64,000 bases of DNA. Origin: Rhyacophila brunnea (taxonomy: Eukaryota; Arthropoda; Insecta; Trichoptera; Rhyacophilidae). The stretch is taken from positions 1 through 64,000 of the forward strand of contig JAGYXB010000805.1 in NCBI GenBank assembly GCA_022495005.1, in the 5' to 3' direction. Below, in pieces: positions 50,501 to 61,083 of the stretch; position 1 is the first letter of the stretch; every line of letters starts with the position of its first letter. The notes under the pieces are model-generated. The model worked only from the letters and a program-made list of their open reading frames with translations, ran no database searches and was not told the DNA's origin. Both the position numbers and the translations under genes were made by a program.

Positions 50501-53500
50501 GTCATTCAAATGATAGTCAAAACTAGATTACATATTTTTTTAACTGTTTTTTGTGTTTTACGAGAAATGGATGTTAGCTACTTGCTCAAATTACTAGATC
50601 CATACTGTCCAAACACACATTGAAAATTAACATGTCATTTTTTTCACCAGACGCAGAATTCGAGCCTGGCAGACATGACATTACAGGCCTACACATTATC
50701 CGATCGGCCATTGTGGGCATAATAACCAAACCAACCAATCTGAAATCGGAAGTGTTATAATACAATAAGCTCTATTATAGTAATTTAGCGTATTTATTTC
50801 ATTGAAGCGAAAGTAAAAAAGTGTAAGATATTTTTCCACTGACCTAACAACATGCGGATGTTTCTCGAGTACAGCATGCGCGTAGACCTCATTCATGGCA
50901 TTCTTCTCGTTGACGCTGCCTGCGACAGGCCGCAGGGACCTCTTCACGGCGTACGTGCACCCGTCCAAGCGGTGAATGCATTTGTGGACGGAGCCAAACG
51001 TTCCGCTGCCGATCAGTTCCAACTCTACAAATTCCTTGTGATAGCGGGGGATATTCGATTCCTGAAATGATATTATTCATTGTTAAAGGCCTCGACAAAA
51101 TCCAAGCATAAGTGCAAGTGAGAATGAAATCCGCATGCGTGTAGTCTCCACAATATGCGTTGGAAGTGGAGTGATGAGTAAGATGGAATGCGTTTGTGTA
51201 TAAGTTAGGTACACGGACATAAAGCCATTCAGTATATGTTTACCTTATAGAGTAAATTATATATATTGTAATATATATAATAAAGAGAAATAATATATAT
51301 ATATAAATATATAATAAAAAAATTAATTATATATATATAATAAAGTAAATTTATGTAGTGCAAGTGCTCGTTGCTTACACATTACTTTTAACCTAAAAAT
51401 AAACTGCTAAACATTATTTAGACAATTTACAAACACGGTTGGCTGTCCTGTATCAAAGTTTACCAACGGGACTGTGAGAAACGAAAATGCTTTATAGGTT
51501 GTGTTGATATAGTAGATCCGTAAGTATGCTCTGCCTCAGAATCACTTATCTTGTGTTAACTTATTAGCTGAATTAAAATACTCAAAATGAATTAAGTTCA
51601 ATAAATGTGCAAAAATCAAATCAAAATGATTTGATTTTTGCACATTTATTGCCTGTATCTGGATTATCTGAATAATTCCACTCAAATGGAAGACTACAAA
51701 ACTCAAATCCATTAGAATCATTTTTTATATTTCTTTTATGATCACCACTTTCACAATATTATTATGATTACATATAGGAAACCCATGATTTAAAAAGGGT
51801 GCAATTTTAAAAAATTGCTATAAAAAAAGTAAGTATTCTGAAAGTAAAATTCATTATTTTTTCGATTTTTCGAATATATCATTATCAGTGTAGTATCTTC
51901 GTCTCCATTTAGAACAGATAGTTTTTGATAAATCAGTTCAAATGACACGCCAGCCAACAATCATTATTTATTTTAATCTCGATAACAGATGCAATTAAAA
52001 GTACTTGAGTGGTGACAAGCATCACAAATCACATCATATCCATTTTAAACTGGCGTGTCTTGTTAAACCGTTATTTTCTATCATAGAAACTGAATAATGC
52101 TACTTTTCCAGAGAAGGGGTCAATCGAAATAATTAAAAAAGTAAAATACCTTTAATTTCTTGCATGGCTGCTCCAGAATATCTGAGTCAGCCGACATGTC
52201 AAGGCTGTTGGATAGATTTATGGAGTTGTTGTTTGGAGACGAAACTGAAGTCTTTGACAATGAACGCTTCTTTTTATTCAGCAACATTCCTATCAATAAG
52301 AAGGTTATTGTGTATTAATTAAATAGAATCATCAATTCAGATCAAAAGCATTCATACATTCTCATGTAAATATTAGATACTACATAATGAATCATTTTCC
52401 ATTGTTGAATTGTGACACTTACATTCAAATTATTCGGATGCTTTTTACATCAACATGTCCAAGTTTTCTAAAAGACTGATTACATCTGGTGTCGTAGAAA
52501 GCATCTTTCATATTATAACTATACAGAGGAAAAGGTTACACTGTGATCGTTCAGCTAAGCTGCTAATGCTGTTGATGGTGTCCGTTTGCTGTCTCTATGT
52601 TTATAAATTTAATCTTCTACTTTTCTTCTATATTCCCATTACGTGGAGCACCTTCGGAAAAATATTTATTGTTCTATTTACACATTGCAAAAAATATCAG
52701 TTTCAGGAGGCATAGGTAGACCACCGATCGATGACAATGTGTTTTCATCAGCTTGGTCCCCCAAGGAAGACGTAAATATTATTTCTGCAATGATATGCTC
52801 AGTGGTTGCGGCCCACTATACATCCGCGGGGAATTTAGGAGCCTGAGAGGTTTGCCATTGGGTCCTATACACAGATAAGAGTGCCTCACTCCATAAACCA
52901 TTCACAGTGCCGAACTTTTGATTTCTCATTAGAGGCTTTTGAAAAAAATTATCATTATTAAAAAAAGAAATCTGCCTGTTTCGGCAGGGTTATTATTAGT
53001 GATATCAATATATCAGTATTCATAGCATTATTTACCGTTAGGCGTAAAAGGATTGATGTTGGCTTCTGGATACAGATGCGGTCTGCGGCTGATGTCACAC
53101 CCGTTAGCGGAGATGTTAACTACGTCGTTGCCATCGTGGTTCATGAATGCGCTGGACTCGTGGATGAAGATTGGCGGATGAAGGTAGTGGCTGGAGCCCG
53201 AATTGCCCTGCTGCTGAGGGGGATCTAAATGTTGTCTGTGGAGCGGGACATTTGGAGGGAATCTGGAAATAAAAGCAATCATTAATCATATGCACCTGTA
53301 GGCTTTACCTACTAGAGACAAGCATATTATACGCAATATGAAATGACTCGTAAGACTATGAAAGCTCCGTCTGCATATAAAAAACACGCTTCGTATCATC
53401 TTTAAACTAAACACTATTTAATTAATACAGCTCCTCGTCCTCAAAACTAATGGCCAACATCGGCTGCTCTAACTGCATACTTCCACTTTAATTTGCAGAT

Positions 53501-56128
53501 TAAAAATAATCAAAAATACAGTACAAATCTTATTACAGGACTATTTATTTACCTAGGTGCTAAAAATCTAGTCCTCGGCTGATGAGAATCATGGGGTGGT
53601 GATCCGGGAGTGGAACATGTTCCCATTAACGTTCGAGGGGTGCGAGGACTGTCGATCAACCTAAAACAAACATAATACCAATGAGGTAAATGAAGATACA
53701 AGTCTCTCTGAATCTGCTGTAGAATAAACGAAATAAAGTAAATGAAGTTTGTTGTTTGAAATTCAAATTCAATTACTTACATGAGTGAACATTACAAATT
53801 GACACCTTGGTAGATAACCGACCTACTCTACATAATATGGTTGTACACAAAAAATGGTTTAAGTTGAGCAACAGGTTTTAAAAATGTTCATCTACTTCTA
53901 CTTTCTTAAAAGTAAAAAAAGTAAGTTACGTTGTACGCATATGGGCATCAACAGAATTGACGTTATTTTTACATTATATTTTTTACAAAGAATTCACCTA
54001 AACCACTTAGTCCCTGGCATTGAACCAAATATACATTGAATAAATGACATGCTGGTTTGCAATCCGCGGCTGTTCTACAAACAAGGGGAAATTACTTTCC
54101 ATGTATCCACAATACACAAGGAAAGAAAGATGTGCAAAAACCATACATTGAAAATTTAGTGAGACATTTGTTGTTGTCTTCTGATTTTCATCTGTTTATT
54201 TGCAGTTTATAATACAAACTTTTAACTCCACACATTCATAAGTCAAATCGCAATGTCTCACTTTCAATATACCTGGTTAATTAATGGACGAAAACAGTTT
54301 TTCACAATTATATGTTGGTCCAAATACGGCCAAATTGCAGTTGCCAATTTTTTCATTGAATCAGGTAATGATTTCAATTAATTTAAAAGTAAGTACATGC
54401 TCCAATTATCTTTTTATTTACAGACACAACATTGCTTGCAGAACCAAACTGACAAGGTGTCAAGGCCTGAAAAAAACGAAACATAAGTGCGAGTGAGGCA
54501 CGCTCGTATCTCCGCATTATTCGTTAGAGTAAGATAGAATGTCTACGGCTGAATTAAATATTTTTTGTACACGTCGCCGGTAAATATTGATTTGAATGAC
54601 TACATTCATTTAAAAACTGCGAGCATGTGTTGCTAAAATTTATTGTTTTTGTGTTAAATATACAGTTAGTGGTAATTATTTTCAGTTAGCTGTACTGAGA
54701 AGCAACATGATGGTATAATCTTTCATAGTTAAGATAATATTAATAAAATTGAGGTTCTACTGTGCGTTATACGCAAGAAACACATCTTCATTTTGCCGAA
54801 CAATAGCCACTCTCTTTATATTATTACTCTGAGCAAGGAGTGCATTTGGACACCTGAATAGCATGTTCAAAGGTGACCACCCGTTGTGTCTTAAGCGTAA
54901 AGTGTTCAACTGATGTGTTACCAGTGCTCAGGTATGCATGTAAAACATAAAAGCCTGTTGTGTGCATTTTGGGCATAGTGCCGAAAGACTAGTAAAGAAA
55001 CCAATGGATAAGAAAGCAGATAAGAGTATGCAATGTGATAAGAGGTTGCCAAGCAGATGATACGGAAATGAGATAGACATGTCACTCAGTATCGCTCGGT
55101 AAAAAATAGTGTTGGAGTTATCACGTAATCCAGACGCTGATAAAATAGGTCAGTGTTTACGGATGTCACAAATTATGTTACAAATTGGTCCATATGTCAG
55201 TAAGTGACAATGATGTTATAGATTCGCCATCCCAGCCCTAGACTGCCAGGCGGCATACCAAAGATCCATCATTAAAGAGCTAAGGATAAAAGACAGACTC
55301 TCAATCATCTGTCTGAATCGAGCCCGGAAATCCGATCCTGATTGGCAGCATAAATGATACTAGGAGAAGAGTACCTGAATGCTGACCTGATCAAGAATAC
55401 TCGATCTTGTGGAATAGGGACATACCTATTTGTGTATAGAATAGGAACTGCTCATGAAAACCACTATCCTTAGTAATGAGACAACGACTAGAGTAAATAG
55501 GTTGCCAATGTCACACGGTAAATACATTGTTAGGTTGTAATGTCTCATAAGTATGTATATAAATCAATTTTAGTTGAATTCATAGTAGTAAACAAGCAGT
55601 ATTAGAATATACTTTCTCACTCAAATTGTTGTTGTTTACATAATATATAGTTATTATGAGTGGTTATTTTATTAAATTTAGAATAGGTACGTATTTACCT
55701 ACTTTAGTTTTGTATTTAGTATGGGTAGATAGATGACTAACTGGTTAAATATGGGCACATACACAGCTGTAAAATGGTAGGTAATGTATGTATGTATGTA
55801 CTAAAGATATTATGTTTTGAAAAAAAGATCATGTGTAAACAAATTCGATTAACGAAATATATTACCTTAGAGCTTTGACGCGTTTATAAGGTGGACTAAA
55901 CCCTGTACTGTCCACCGGTGAGGTGCTGGCAGCTGCTGTCTCAGGATTGTCATTTATCGAGAAGTCCAGTCTCCTAGGTTGGACGACTGGTCTGACAGGA
56001 CTTAAGAGGTCGTTAATGTTATGCAAAGAGTCCGACATATTGCACCCGGAGCTTTCTAAATCCGTAGACGAACTCCACGAATTGTCCTGCTCGCACCCGT
56101 CAAAATTCAACTTTTGTGCACAACTCAT
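38587..56128 (-). CDS. Wee1: Wee1-type mitotic inhibitor kinase (11 exons)
   Basis: Wee1 phosphorylates the inhibitory tyrosine of Cdk1 in the nucleus and delays entry to mitosis. Exons in transcript order: 56128-55866, 53660-53553, 53262-53036, 52289-52150, 51061-50844, 50475-50326, 49587-49409, 39944-39819, 39669-39542, 39113-38947, 38845-38587. All introns are GT-AG, phases join without a break, and the product is 654 aa (human WEE1 is 646). The N-terminal 246 residues are low-complexity, with many S/T-P sites and the family motif NPFTP just before MLLNKKKRS. The kinase domain starts near residue 258: glycine loop GSGTFGSV (264-271), VKR Lys286, [20 protein letters not shown], catalytic loop [10 protein letters not shown] with Asp380 and Asn385, then GDLGHVT (Asp430), the Wee1-type DLG in place of DFG. 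The C-terminal tail is basic. Intron 7 is 9.46 kb and separates HMDIKPGN from DLG. Nothing is broken. Confidence 0.96.
40131..40295. mobile_element. Small GC-rich MITE in Wee1 intron 7
   Basis: The left end AGGCGCCGGCCAGACG and right end, read inward, AAGCGCCGGCTAGACG are inverted repeats with two mismatches. Inner words TTGCCTGCG and CGCAGGTAA extend the symmetry. It is strikingly GC-rich against its surroundings. No target duplication was found and the superfamily is unknown. Confidence 0.55.
41629..41833. mobile_element. TTAGG-loop foldback element, diverged copy, Wee1 intron 7
   Basis: The element spans 41637-41825 (189 bp). The arms match over about 62 bases with four mismatches (CACATTTTGAAAATA, GATTATTTGTTAG) and correspond to the arms at 17734-17952. 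The loop is a shortened GGTTA array with AGATTA and TTAAG variants. The octamer CTAACTTT is exactly duplicated at 41629-41636 and 41826-41833. The outermost 18 bases of the left arm have decayed more than the right. Confidence 0.85.
42755..42817 (+). mobile_element. tRNA-derived SINE, copy 6 (3' fragment)
   Basis: AATACAAACCTTCTACTCTC, then TGGAGGCCCATATGATCCCA, then GGATCGGACATGG match the 3' part of the SINE family. Head absent. It lies 55 bases before the pogo-type element. Confidence 0.65.
43913..45610 (+). pseudogene. piggyBac transposase, one in-frame stop and SINE at 3' end
   Basis: The frame starts at ATG 43913 with an acidic Ser/Asp-rich N-terminus ([11 protein letters not shown]), then the DDE_Tnp_1_7 domain. 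A single TAG at 44792-44794 (codon 294) interrupts it; both sides are in the same frame. The catalytic aspartates are all present: Asp237 in LSLDEG, Asp309 in YMDNYYNS, Asp413 in KGVDRADQ, with a further Asp416. The C-terminus has the Cys/His-rich zinc-binding tail (CRVC..CTFC..C..H). The frame then runs into a poly-T tract at 45611, the tail of an antisense SINE. Beyond the SINE a few codons and a TAG at about 45897 could be the original end. Otherwise the gene is well preserved, suggesting recent loss. Confidence 0.92.
45600..45881 (-). mobile_element. tRNA-derived SINE, copy 7 (full length) inside piggyBac
   Basis: The SINE is 45611-45870 (260 bp) on the minus strand. Its head (45870 down to about 45797) has an A box (GGTGGCCGCGCGGC) and an exact B box GGTTCGAATCC (45818-45808), typical of a tRNA, possibly of the Leu type. 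It continues with TCTGGCAAATACACATATTA, GTATGGACCTAATAGG, CTCCACTCTGTGGAGGCCCA and GGATCGGACATGGTCGG, and ends in about 25 A residues. Probable target duplication: AAATATCAT (45602-45610) and ATATATCAT (45873-45881), one mismatch. This is the reference copy for the family; seven diverged or partial copies are listed. Confidence 0.9.
46192..48202. mobile_element. TTAA-bounded segment next to piggyBac, origin uncertain
   Basis: This 2-kb segment lies between the right TTAA of piggyBac and another TTAA at 48203-48206, where the pogo-type sequence resumes (TCTAATTGTTGTTTTCGCCG, as in the copy at 57712). It is therefore foreign to the pogo element. Its ends GGGGACGCTC and, read inward, GGCCATGC are only weakly alike, so a second piggyBac-like insertion is possible but not shown. 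It contains a perfect 40-base palindrome at 46752-46791 and no convincing gene. Confidence 0.4.
46752..46791. repeat. Perfect 40-base palindrome
   Basis: The 20 bases AAAGAAATGAAAATATAATT are followed directly by their exact complement, with no spacer. Confidence 0.9.
48655..48740. repeat. Short tandem repeat of a GTAAATATTTTATGGGG-type unit
   Basis: About three imperfect units of roughly 33 bases with TGTAAATATTTTATGGGG and TAATATTAATG. In Wee1 intron 7. Confidence 0.5.
50541..50719 (-). mobile_element. tRNA-derived SINE, copy 8, in Wee1 intron 5
   Basis: Minus-strand copy with a degenerate head at 50719 (GCCCACAATGGCCGATCGG), a B-box remnant (plus strand GAATTCGAGCCTGG), and the TTTTACGAGAAATGGATG block near 50560. 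It fills about half of the 368-base intron between kinase exons 5 and 6 and has not disturbed either splice site. Confidence 0.75.
51240..51360. repeat. AT dinucleotide-rich low-complexity tract
   Basis: Runs of TATATA with TAATAAAG interruptions in Wee1 intron 4. Confidence 0.7.
51599..51651. repeat. Perfect inverted repeat, 25-base arms, 3-base loop
   Basis: The arms 51599-51623 and 51627-51651 are exact complements (outer end CAATAAATGTGCAAAAATC) separated by AAA. In Wee1 intron 4, where the transcript would form a long stable hairpin on either strand. No target duplication was evident. Confidence 0.9.
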
Positions 56129-56385
56129 TGTTAAAATACATAAAAACGATACTTCTTATACACTTCATCTACTAATCTCACTGTTTTATTCATAAATAAC
56201 ACTTATCAGACACTAAACACATCAACCGGATTGTATTTTAATATAAATAACAGTTAATTTACACAACAAAACAAAGTTTTAAAGTTAAAAAGTAGTTTTA
56301 CAGATTACGCACTATTGAACTTCATAATACATACAAATTTTTATCCACTTGTATGACGTGACGTTTGCGTCCAGTTTAGATTTAC

Positions 56386-56440
56386 AGCCAATCACAGCAC
56401 ACATATTATTTGAATTTTTAGCTCAAATACTGTGATTGGT
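56386..56440 (-). promoter_or_regulatory. Paired inverted CCAAT boxes upstream of Wee1
   Basis: CCAATCACAG at 56388-56397 and its exact complement CTGTGATTGG at 56430-56439 form a 10-base inverted pair 260-310 bases before the Wee1 start codon. A CRE-like TGACGTGACG lies just inside at 56354. Paired CCAAT boxes bound by NF-Y are common in G2/M gene promoters; that is family knowledge, and use here is inference. Confidence 0.4.
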
Positions 56441-56763
56441 TATTGTAAAACTACTAGAGTCATGATGTTCTTTTTCTTATGAACCGAATAACACAAATGC
56501 ATTTTTATTTCAATAATGCCATCTAAAATAACGTAAAATAAATTTTAATGTTTTTTACATGAATTTAAATACAGCATCGAGTATATTTAGCTGAACTCAA
56601 TATTAAAAAATCTACAGTATTCATCCTACACAAAATAACGGTCGAATTTGGTGTGGCATGCACCCTGAGAAAAAAATCTATAATGCTGCCAGTTTAAATA
56701 ATAGTTTTTCCGTAAGTTATTGCCATGCAATTCAAAATACACTGAACTCCAAAGAGACTTTAA

Positions 56764-57191
56764 GGGCTTGCGCAGACAGAGCGCGGTCAGGCGGTCTGCG
56801 TTCCGCGTTCGGAGTTCGGCGTTCTTTGTACTGTATGGACTTCATACTGTATGGGTACACAGCCGGTGGTCAGACCGCGCCGGTCAATTGGAACGCTACA
56901 GTTCTGGAGTTCTATGCCCGGAATTACAAAGAACGCCGTACCTCCGCTGAGCAGTCACACAACATAGAGCGAAACCACACGGGGGAGTGAGTACGCAACA
57001 GCGGTGCTTTCTCACTTCCACTCGCAGTCGGAATATAGCGGTCAAGCATTATGCAGCGCTTGTGTCAGTACAACGTTTGTAAACAAATGGAACGCTTATT
57101 GTTGACCGCCACCTGTCTGCTGTCCCTGAACGTTAGCGGTCAACGGTCGGTTGAACGCAGAACTCCGACCGCTCTCTGTCTGCGCAAGCCC
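56764..57191. mobile_element. GC-rich MITE with about 40-bp TIRs upstream of Wee1
   Basis: The left end GGGCTTGCGCAGACAGAGCG and right end, read inward, GGGCTTGCGCAGACAGAGAG stay complementary for about 40 bases. A second inverted pair, GGCGTTCTTTGTA and its complement, lies inside near 56818 and 56924. The element stands out by GC content. No clear target duplication; the GGGC start would suit a PIF/Harbinger element but this is uncertain. Two overlapping open frames inside are composition artefacts. Confidence 0.7.
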
Positions 57192-57437
57192 GAAAGAAGA
57201 GGAAAATTGAAGAGAGAGAGAGAGTCCAATCTCTTTGCTGACCCCTTTTTACACGATTTTGAAATAACACGGTGCAAAGCTATTGAATGCTGTTAAAACT
57301 CTGTCTGATTAAAACAGTGAAAAATTTTTGTTACCTTTGATTTTTTAAAGTATTTTAGTGTATAGGTACTTTTTTTACACGTTTTTTATTAACACGGTAT
57401 CGCGTGGAACGTATCTGCCGTGTAAATGGGGAGTTCG

Positions 57438-57479
57438 GTCAGCAGTGGCGCACCCAGGGGGGCGGGGGGGGGGGGCAAG
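57438..57479. mobile_element. Fragment ending in a G run
   Basis: CAGTGGCGCACCCAGGGGGG followed by a run of G looks like the end of a DNA element. It is cut off where the pogo-type copy begins. Confidence 0.35.
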
Positions 57480-57993
57480 AGACATAGCGAGATCTCGGAT
57501 GTAATGAGGAAACATTCGTTGACATTTTGGTTAATGATTTTCTCCATACATTTATTCACTGTTATAACGAGCAACTTATCGGATACATCGAGCTAAAATA
57601 CTGTTAATGTGTCGATCGTGTAAAAACATTTCGATCCTAAGCAATAAAATCTGATCAGACAGGATGCCGCCGGAGACGGATTACGTTTATGACACTAGTT
57701 AAGTACCTACCTAATTGTTGTTTTCGCCGACAATAATGAAAAAGGATCCATGCATATGGTTGAAAAATCCAAGGTTTGTGAAGTCCGTAGGTTCGTTACA
57801 ATAAACAACTTCTTTTGTAGTTTATGAAGGCCATACTTGTTTCGGGATTTTTACGATGGTTTTCAGATTTTTATTTTTGACTTTATTTTGTTATGTGACC
57901 GCTCATTTAACAATACCTATTCTCTGATATAATGAGTACCGCTTATAACGAGCAAATTCAGTCGGTCCCTCGTAATAACCAAGTTCAACTGTA
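57480..57993. mobile_element. Pogo-type element, second copy, with uninterrupted TTAA site
   Basis: Matches the outer parts of the element at 42873-48324: GACATAGCGAGATCTCGG to GACACTAGTTAA on the left, then TAATTGTTGTTTTCGCCG and TATAACGAG-type right-end sequence finishing CTG before TATA. The left terminal repeat is missing. About 57740-57910 is sequence not present in the other copy. The TTAA here (about 57699-57702) is the empty counterpart of the piggyBac target. Confidence 0.8.
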
Positions 57994-58885
57994 TATGAAA
58001 AATCCACAGTATCCACATCTTTATAGCATTGTCGTCTTAGTCTGCTAATGTGTCAGATCAATTCAGTCACATTCATTTCTTTGACTTGTCCCACTGACTG
58101 TCCAATTTAATATGAGGCTGTTGATTTCCAAGACGGTAGGTAAGGCTCCATATACATACTACCATTTTTAAACAATCGCAAAAAAACCATCAAGCCTATT
58201 TAGGACTGCAACTAGAATATTTTATTTTTGGAAAGTAAGCAATTACAAAATGGCAATAGCGAAATAAATGTCCTTAACCTCATTAAAATTAATAAAAAAT
58301 AATATTTAAAGTTATTCGTAAAAGATTCGGAAAAGAATGCTGATGAATATAAAAATGACTTTGCAATCAACCTCTGGTCTTATTCTATTCTTAAGTAACA
58401 AACAGAGCCGGATTTGATATTTTATGAATATATGCAAAAATACTTACAAAATCAGAACCAAGAATAAAATATCAAAAAAAAAAATATTAAGGTTACAATC
58501 TAAGGCAGTTTCCATTAGTAGGTATGTCAATGATTCATTAGTATGACACCTTAGTGGTGAATTATAATAGACCTATTTCATATACAAAATTAACTGATAC
58601 CATCGCCACAGATTTGTTTCCTGAATATCCATTTTTATCGAAATCATTTATGAAAACAATATATTTTTATCTAGGAATAGAGATATTTGACCACTGAATA
58701 ATGAAATGTACAGTTGGCACACTTGTGTAGTAGTCAAAAGAGTTTTGTGCCTCAAATCCATTGACCACGGCATCTTTGATGGTTTTAAAATGCTTTGTGT
58801 ACTCATTCTCGCCAAATTTGTGGCTTGACTCCCTCCCTTGACAATTAGCGTGATGATATATTTTTATACAATTAAACCCTTCAAC
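57994..58885. other. Intergenic, nothing recognised
   Basis: AT-rich, no coding pattern or element ends recognised. Confidence 0.4.
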
Positions 58886-59634
58886 GCATCTATTCTATAG
58901 ACAAGTCTGCTATTGAGAGTAGTTTATCATATTTATATATTGAGGTATTATAATTGTTACAATAAGTTAGCTGTCTAAACTGCCTATCTCGCTCTAAAAG
59001 TTAACACAGCTAAGAGAGATGCTGATAAAACATAGCATTTTTTGACAGTTAAGAGGGTTAATGACATGGCCACAAAATGCACGCCTTCAGCTGGCATTTC
59101 TTGCGATAAATTTGTGACATCACAACTTTTCAGTCCGGTCGTAAATGTCGATTTTTGTATGAAATTACGCGGCCTACCTCTAAACAAAGCTATAATGATT
59201 ATGTAGTGAGACAGTCTGAGTGACTTATAACCACTCAGAGTGAACTATGGATGAGTTTCTTTCAGGAAGACCGAACGGTCTTGTAAGATAAATGTAAGTA
59301 ATTAAAATGTCTAGAATTAAGGTTAAAAATAAATAATAAAATGTAAACGACTTATGTGATATCATTTGCTAAATGTTGTAAACAAATTCCCATTCATAAT
59401 TAATCCAATTTTCCAATTCCAACTTTAGGTGACTACCTCCTCCCACTTAAGGCTGAGTTAGCTTAAGCGAAGGTTCTCAATCCGGCCTAAGGGCAGGACC
59501 GGTTGAGGGTATAGTGCCTTTGTGGTTATACCGGGACTGGGGTAACGTCATTAACTTATTGTAACAATTAACCGACTCAATACATAAATATCATAAACTA
59601 CCCTCGATAGCAGCCTTGTGTACAGAATAGATGC
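58886..59634. mobile_element. Long-TIR MITE, family M, copy 3 (expanded)
   Basis: The ends GCATCTATTCT and, read inward from the right, GCATCTATTCT match exactly and continue with the family core (CTGCTATTGAGAGTAGTTTA and CTGCTATCGAGGGTAGTTTA). At 749 bp it is more than twice the length of the other copies. A GC-richer block at 59429-59555 and the 58990-59420 interior are extra sequence, probably inserted. Confidence 0.65.
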
Positions 59635-60911
59635 ATAGCAATTTTAATAAAACCATGTTCCTGTCAAAAATATCACTTGGTTCTCATTACTGTCATAAAT
59701 GGTATTTTAAGAGTCGTTTGGCCAAATAAAATTGTTTTTAAAATACTTAGGTATATTCACCACCAAGGCGACGGTATATAAAGCGTTTCAAATGAAGCAA
59801 GCAAAGGCAATTTAGCTACGTCATTCTACTAACATGATTTCCTTCTACACAGTCCCCATGTATAATTTTTTTATTCATATCAATCATAGTATCAATCTGA
59901 CTTTTCAATTATTGTGAATGAACAGCAGCAGTTTCAGATACATAGAGGCCAGAAGCTGACAGATGCGGAGGCCCGCTTGCAAAAATGTGACTAACATGAC
60001 TGTAATGAACCAACGTTGAGTATTTAAATTACAGCAATAGTCAAGTTACCAGTTTTATTTACACTTTGAATATAAAAATAAACGTATTTTTAACATTTCC
60101 GTACATTCTGACGAAGCAACCGTCACATCTGCATCATGAAAAACCGCCACTGGCCGTGAGGCACGTATTGACAGATTATTTTACAATTTCAATAAACTTA
60201 GAAACAAAGTGGGTAATATAATGGGTAATATAAATGGGTAATATGGGTAATATAAAACCAAAGGAGAATAAAACAAAAATTTTAAAATCAACAGATTTTA
60301 TTTTACAACAGATCTTACCGAATAATTTCATCAAATTAACACATACAATATCCAATTCGAGCCGTTACAGTTTACAATCCTCTTTTTCAAAACTGAAACA
60401 TGTGGAGTTTGAGAAAAACAACTTGAAATGACAAATTTACACAGAGAGCAAAATATAATACTAATAAAATTAATACCATGTAACATTGTAACACACCCAA
60501 TACCTTCTATATAAATATTTTAATATGAATGATAATGAAAATGAGTAAGACAATTATTAGCCAATATGGTTCAAGCAATATTTCATACAACTTAAGCGGT
60601 TGACGAAAACTAAATGTACCATAAGTAAGTTTTGGCAGTTCAGATAGATACAAAAAAGAGCGGGAAAGTGCCGGGGGATACTAACCGATACAACAGGAGA
60701 GGTGTAAATACTGTCGACAACATACAAATTAGCCTCACCCACTTCATACGCACAAAAAATGGTTTATACAGCTTACCCTAACTGTGGTAACACTAGAGTA
60801 AGTTTCCAAGCATGAGAACTAATTCAAATTCACTTTAAGGTGTTAACCGTCAAGTCTTGGTAGAAAAACATAGTATTAAATTAAAATAAAACAAAATATA
60901 TACCTGTAGTA
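59635..60911. other. Intergenic; short GGGTAATAT tandem array at about 60208-60256
   Basis: Four to five imperfect copies of GGGTAATATAAAT-type units, otherwise AT-rich sequence with no recognised feature. Confidence 0.4.
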
Positions 60912-61083
60912 AAACAATTTAACCTAAAACATGCGCAGATGTGATTTCTTCTAGTGCACAACAAGTAGACAGGGCAAATGTGATTATTTTTATCTTAGCA
61001 TATTACATCGCTTTTTCTCACTCAGCACCGATCAGACTATGTCTTGTTTTCTGTCAAAACTATCTAGCTTCACACTAATGTGG
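60912..61083 (+). repeat. Dispersed repeat, second copy of 9829-10026
   Basis: GATTTCTTCTAGTGC, GACTATGTCTTGTTTTCTGT and CTTCACACTAATGTG match the first copy in order, with a deletion of about 25 bases relative to it. Confidence 0.55.

Noticed and set aside
52455..52846. Overlapping plus-strand frames in Wee1 intron 3
   Set aside because: No motif, no splice logic, antisense to intron sequence.
55210..55420. Region with a protein-like stretch in Wee1 intron 1
   Set aside because: A short frame of about 40 codons looks coding-like, but I recognise no family and it ends in several stops.
56658..57296. Arginine-rich open frames upstream of Wee1
   Set aside because: They lie in the GC-rich MITE and its inverted repeats; codon content reflects composition.
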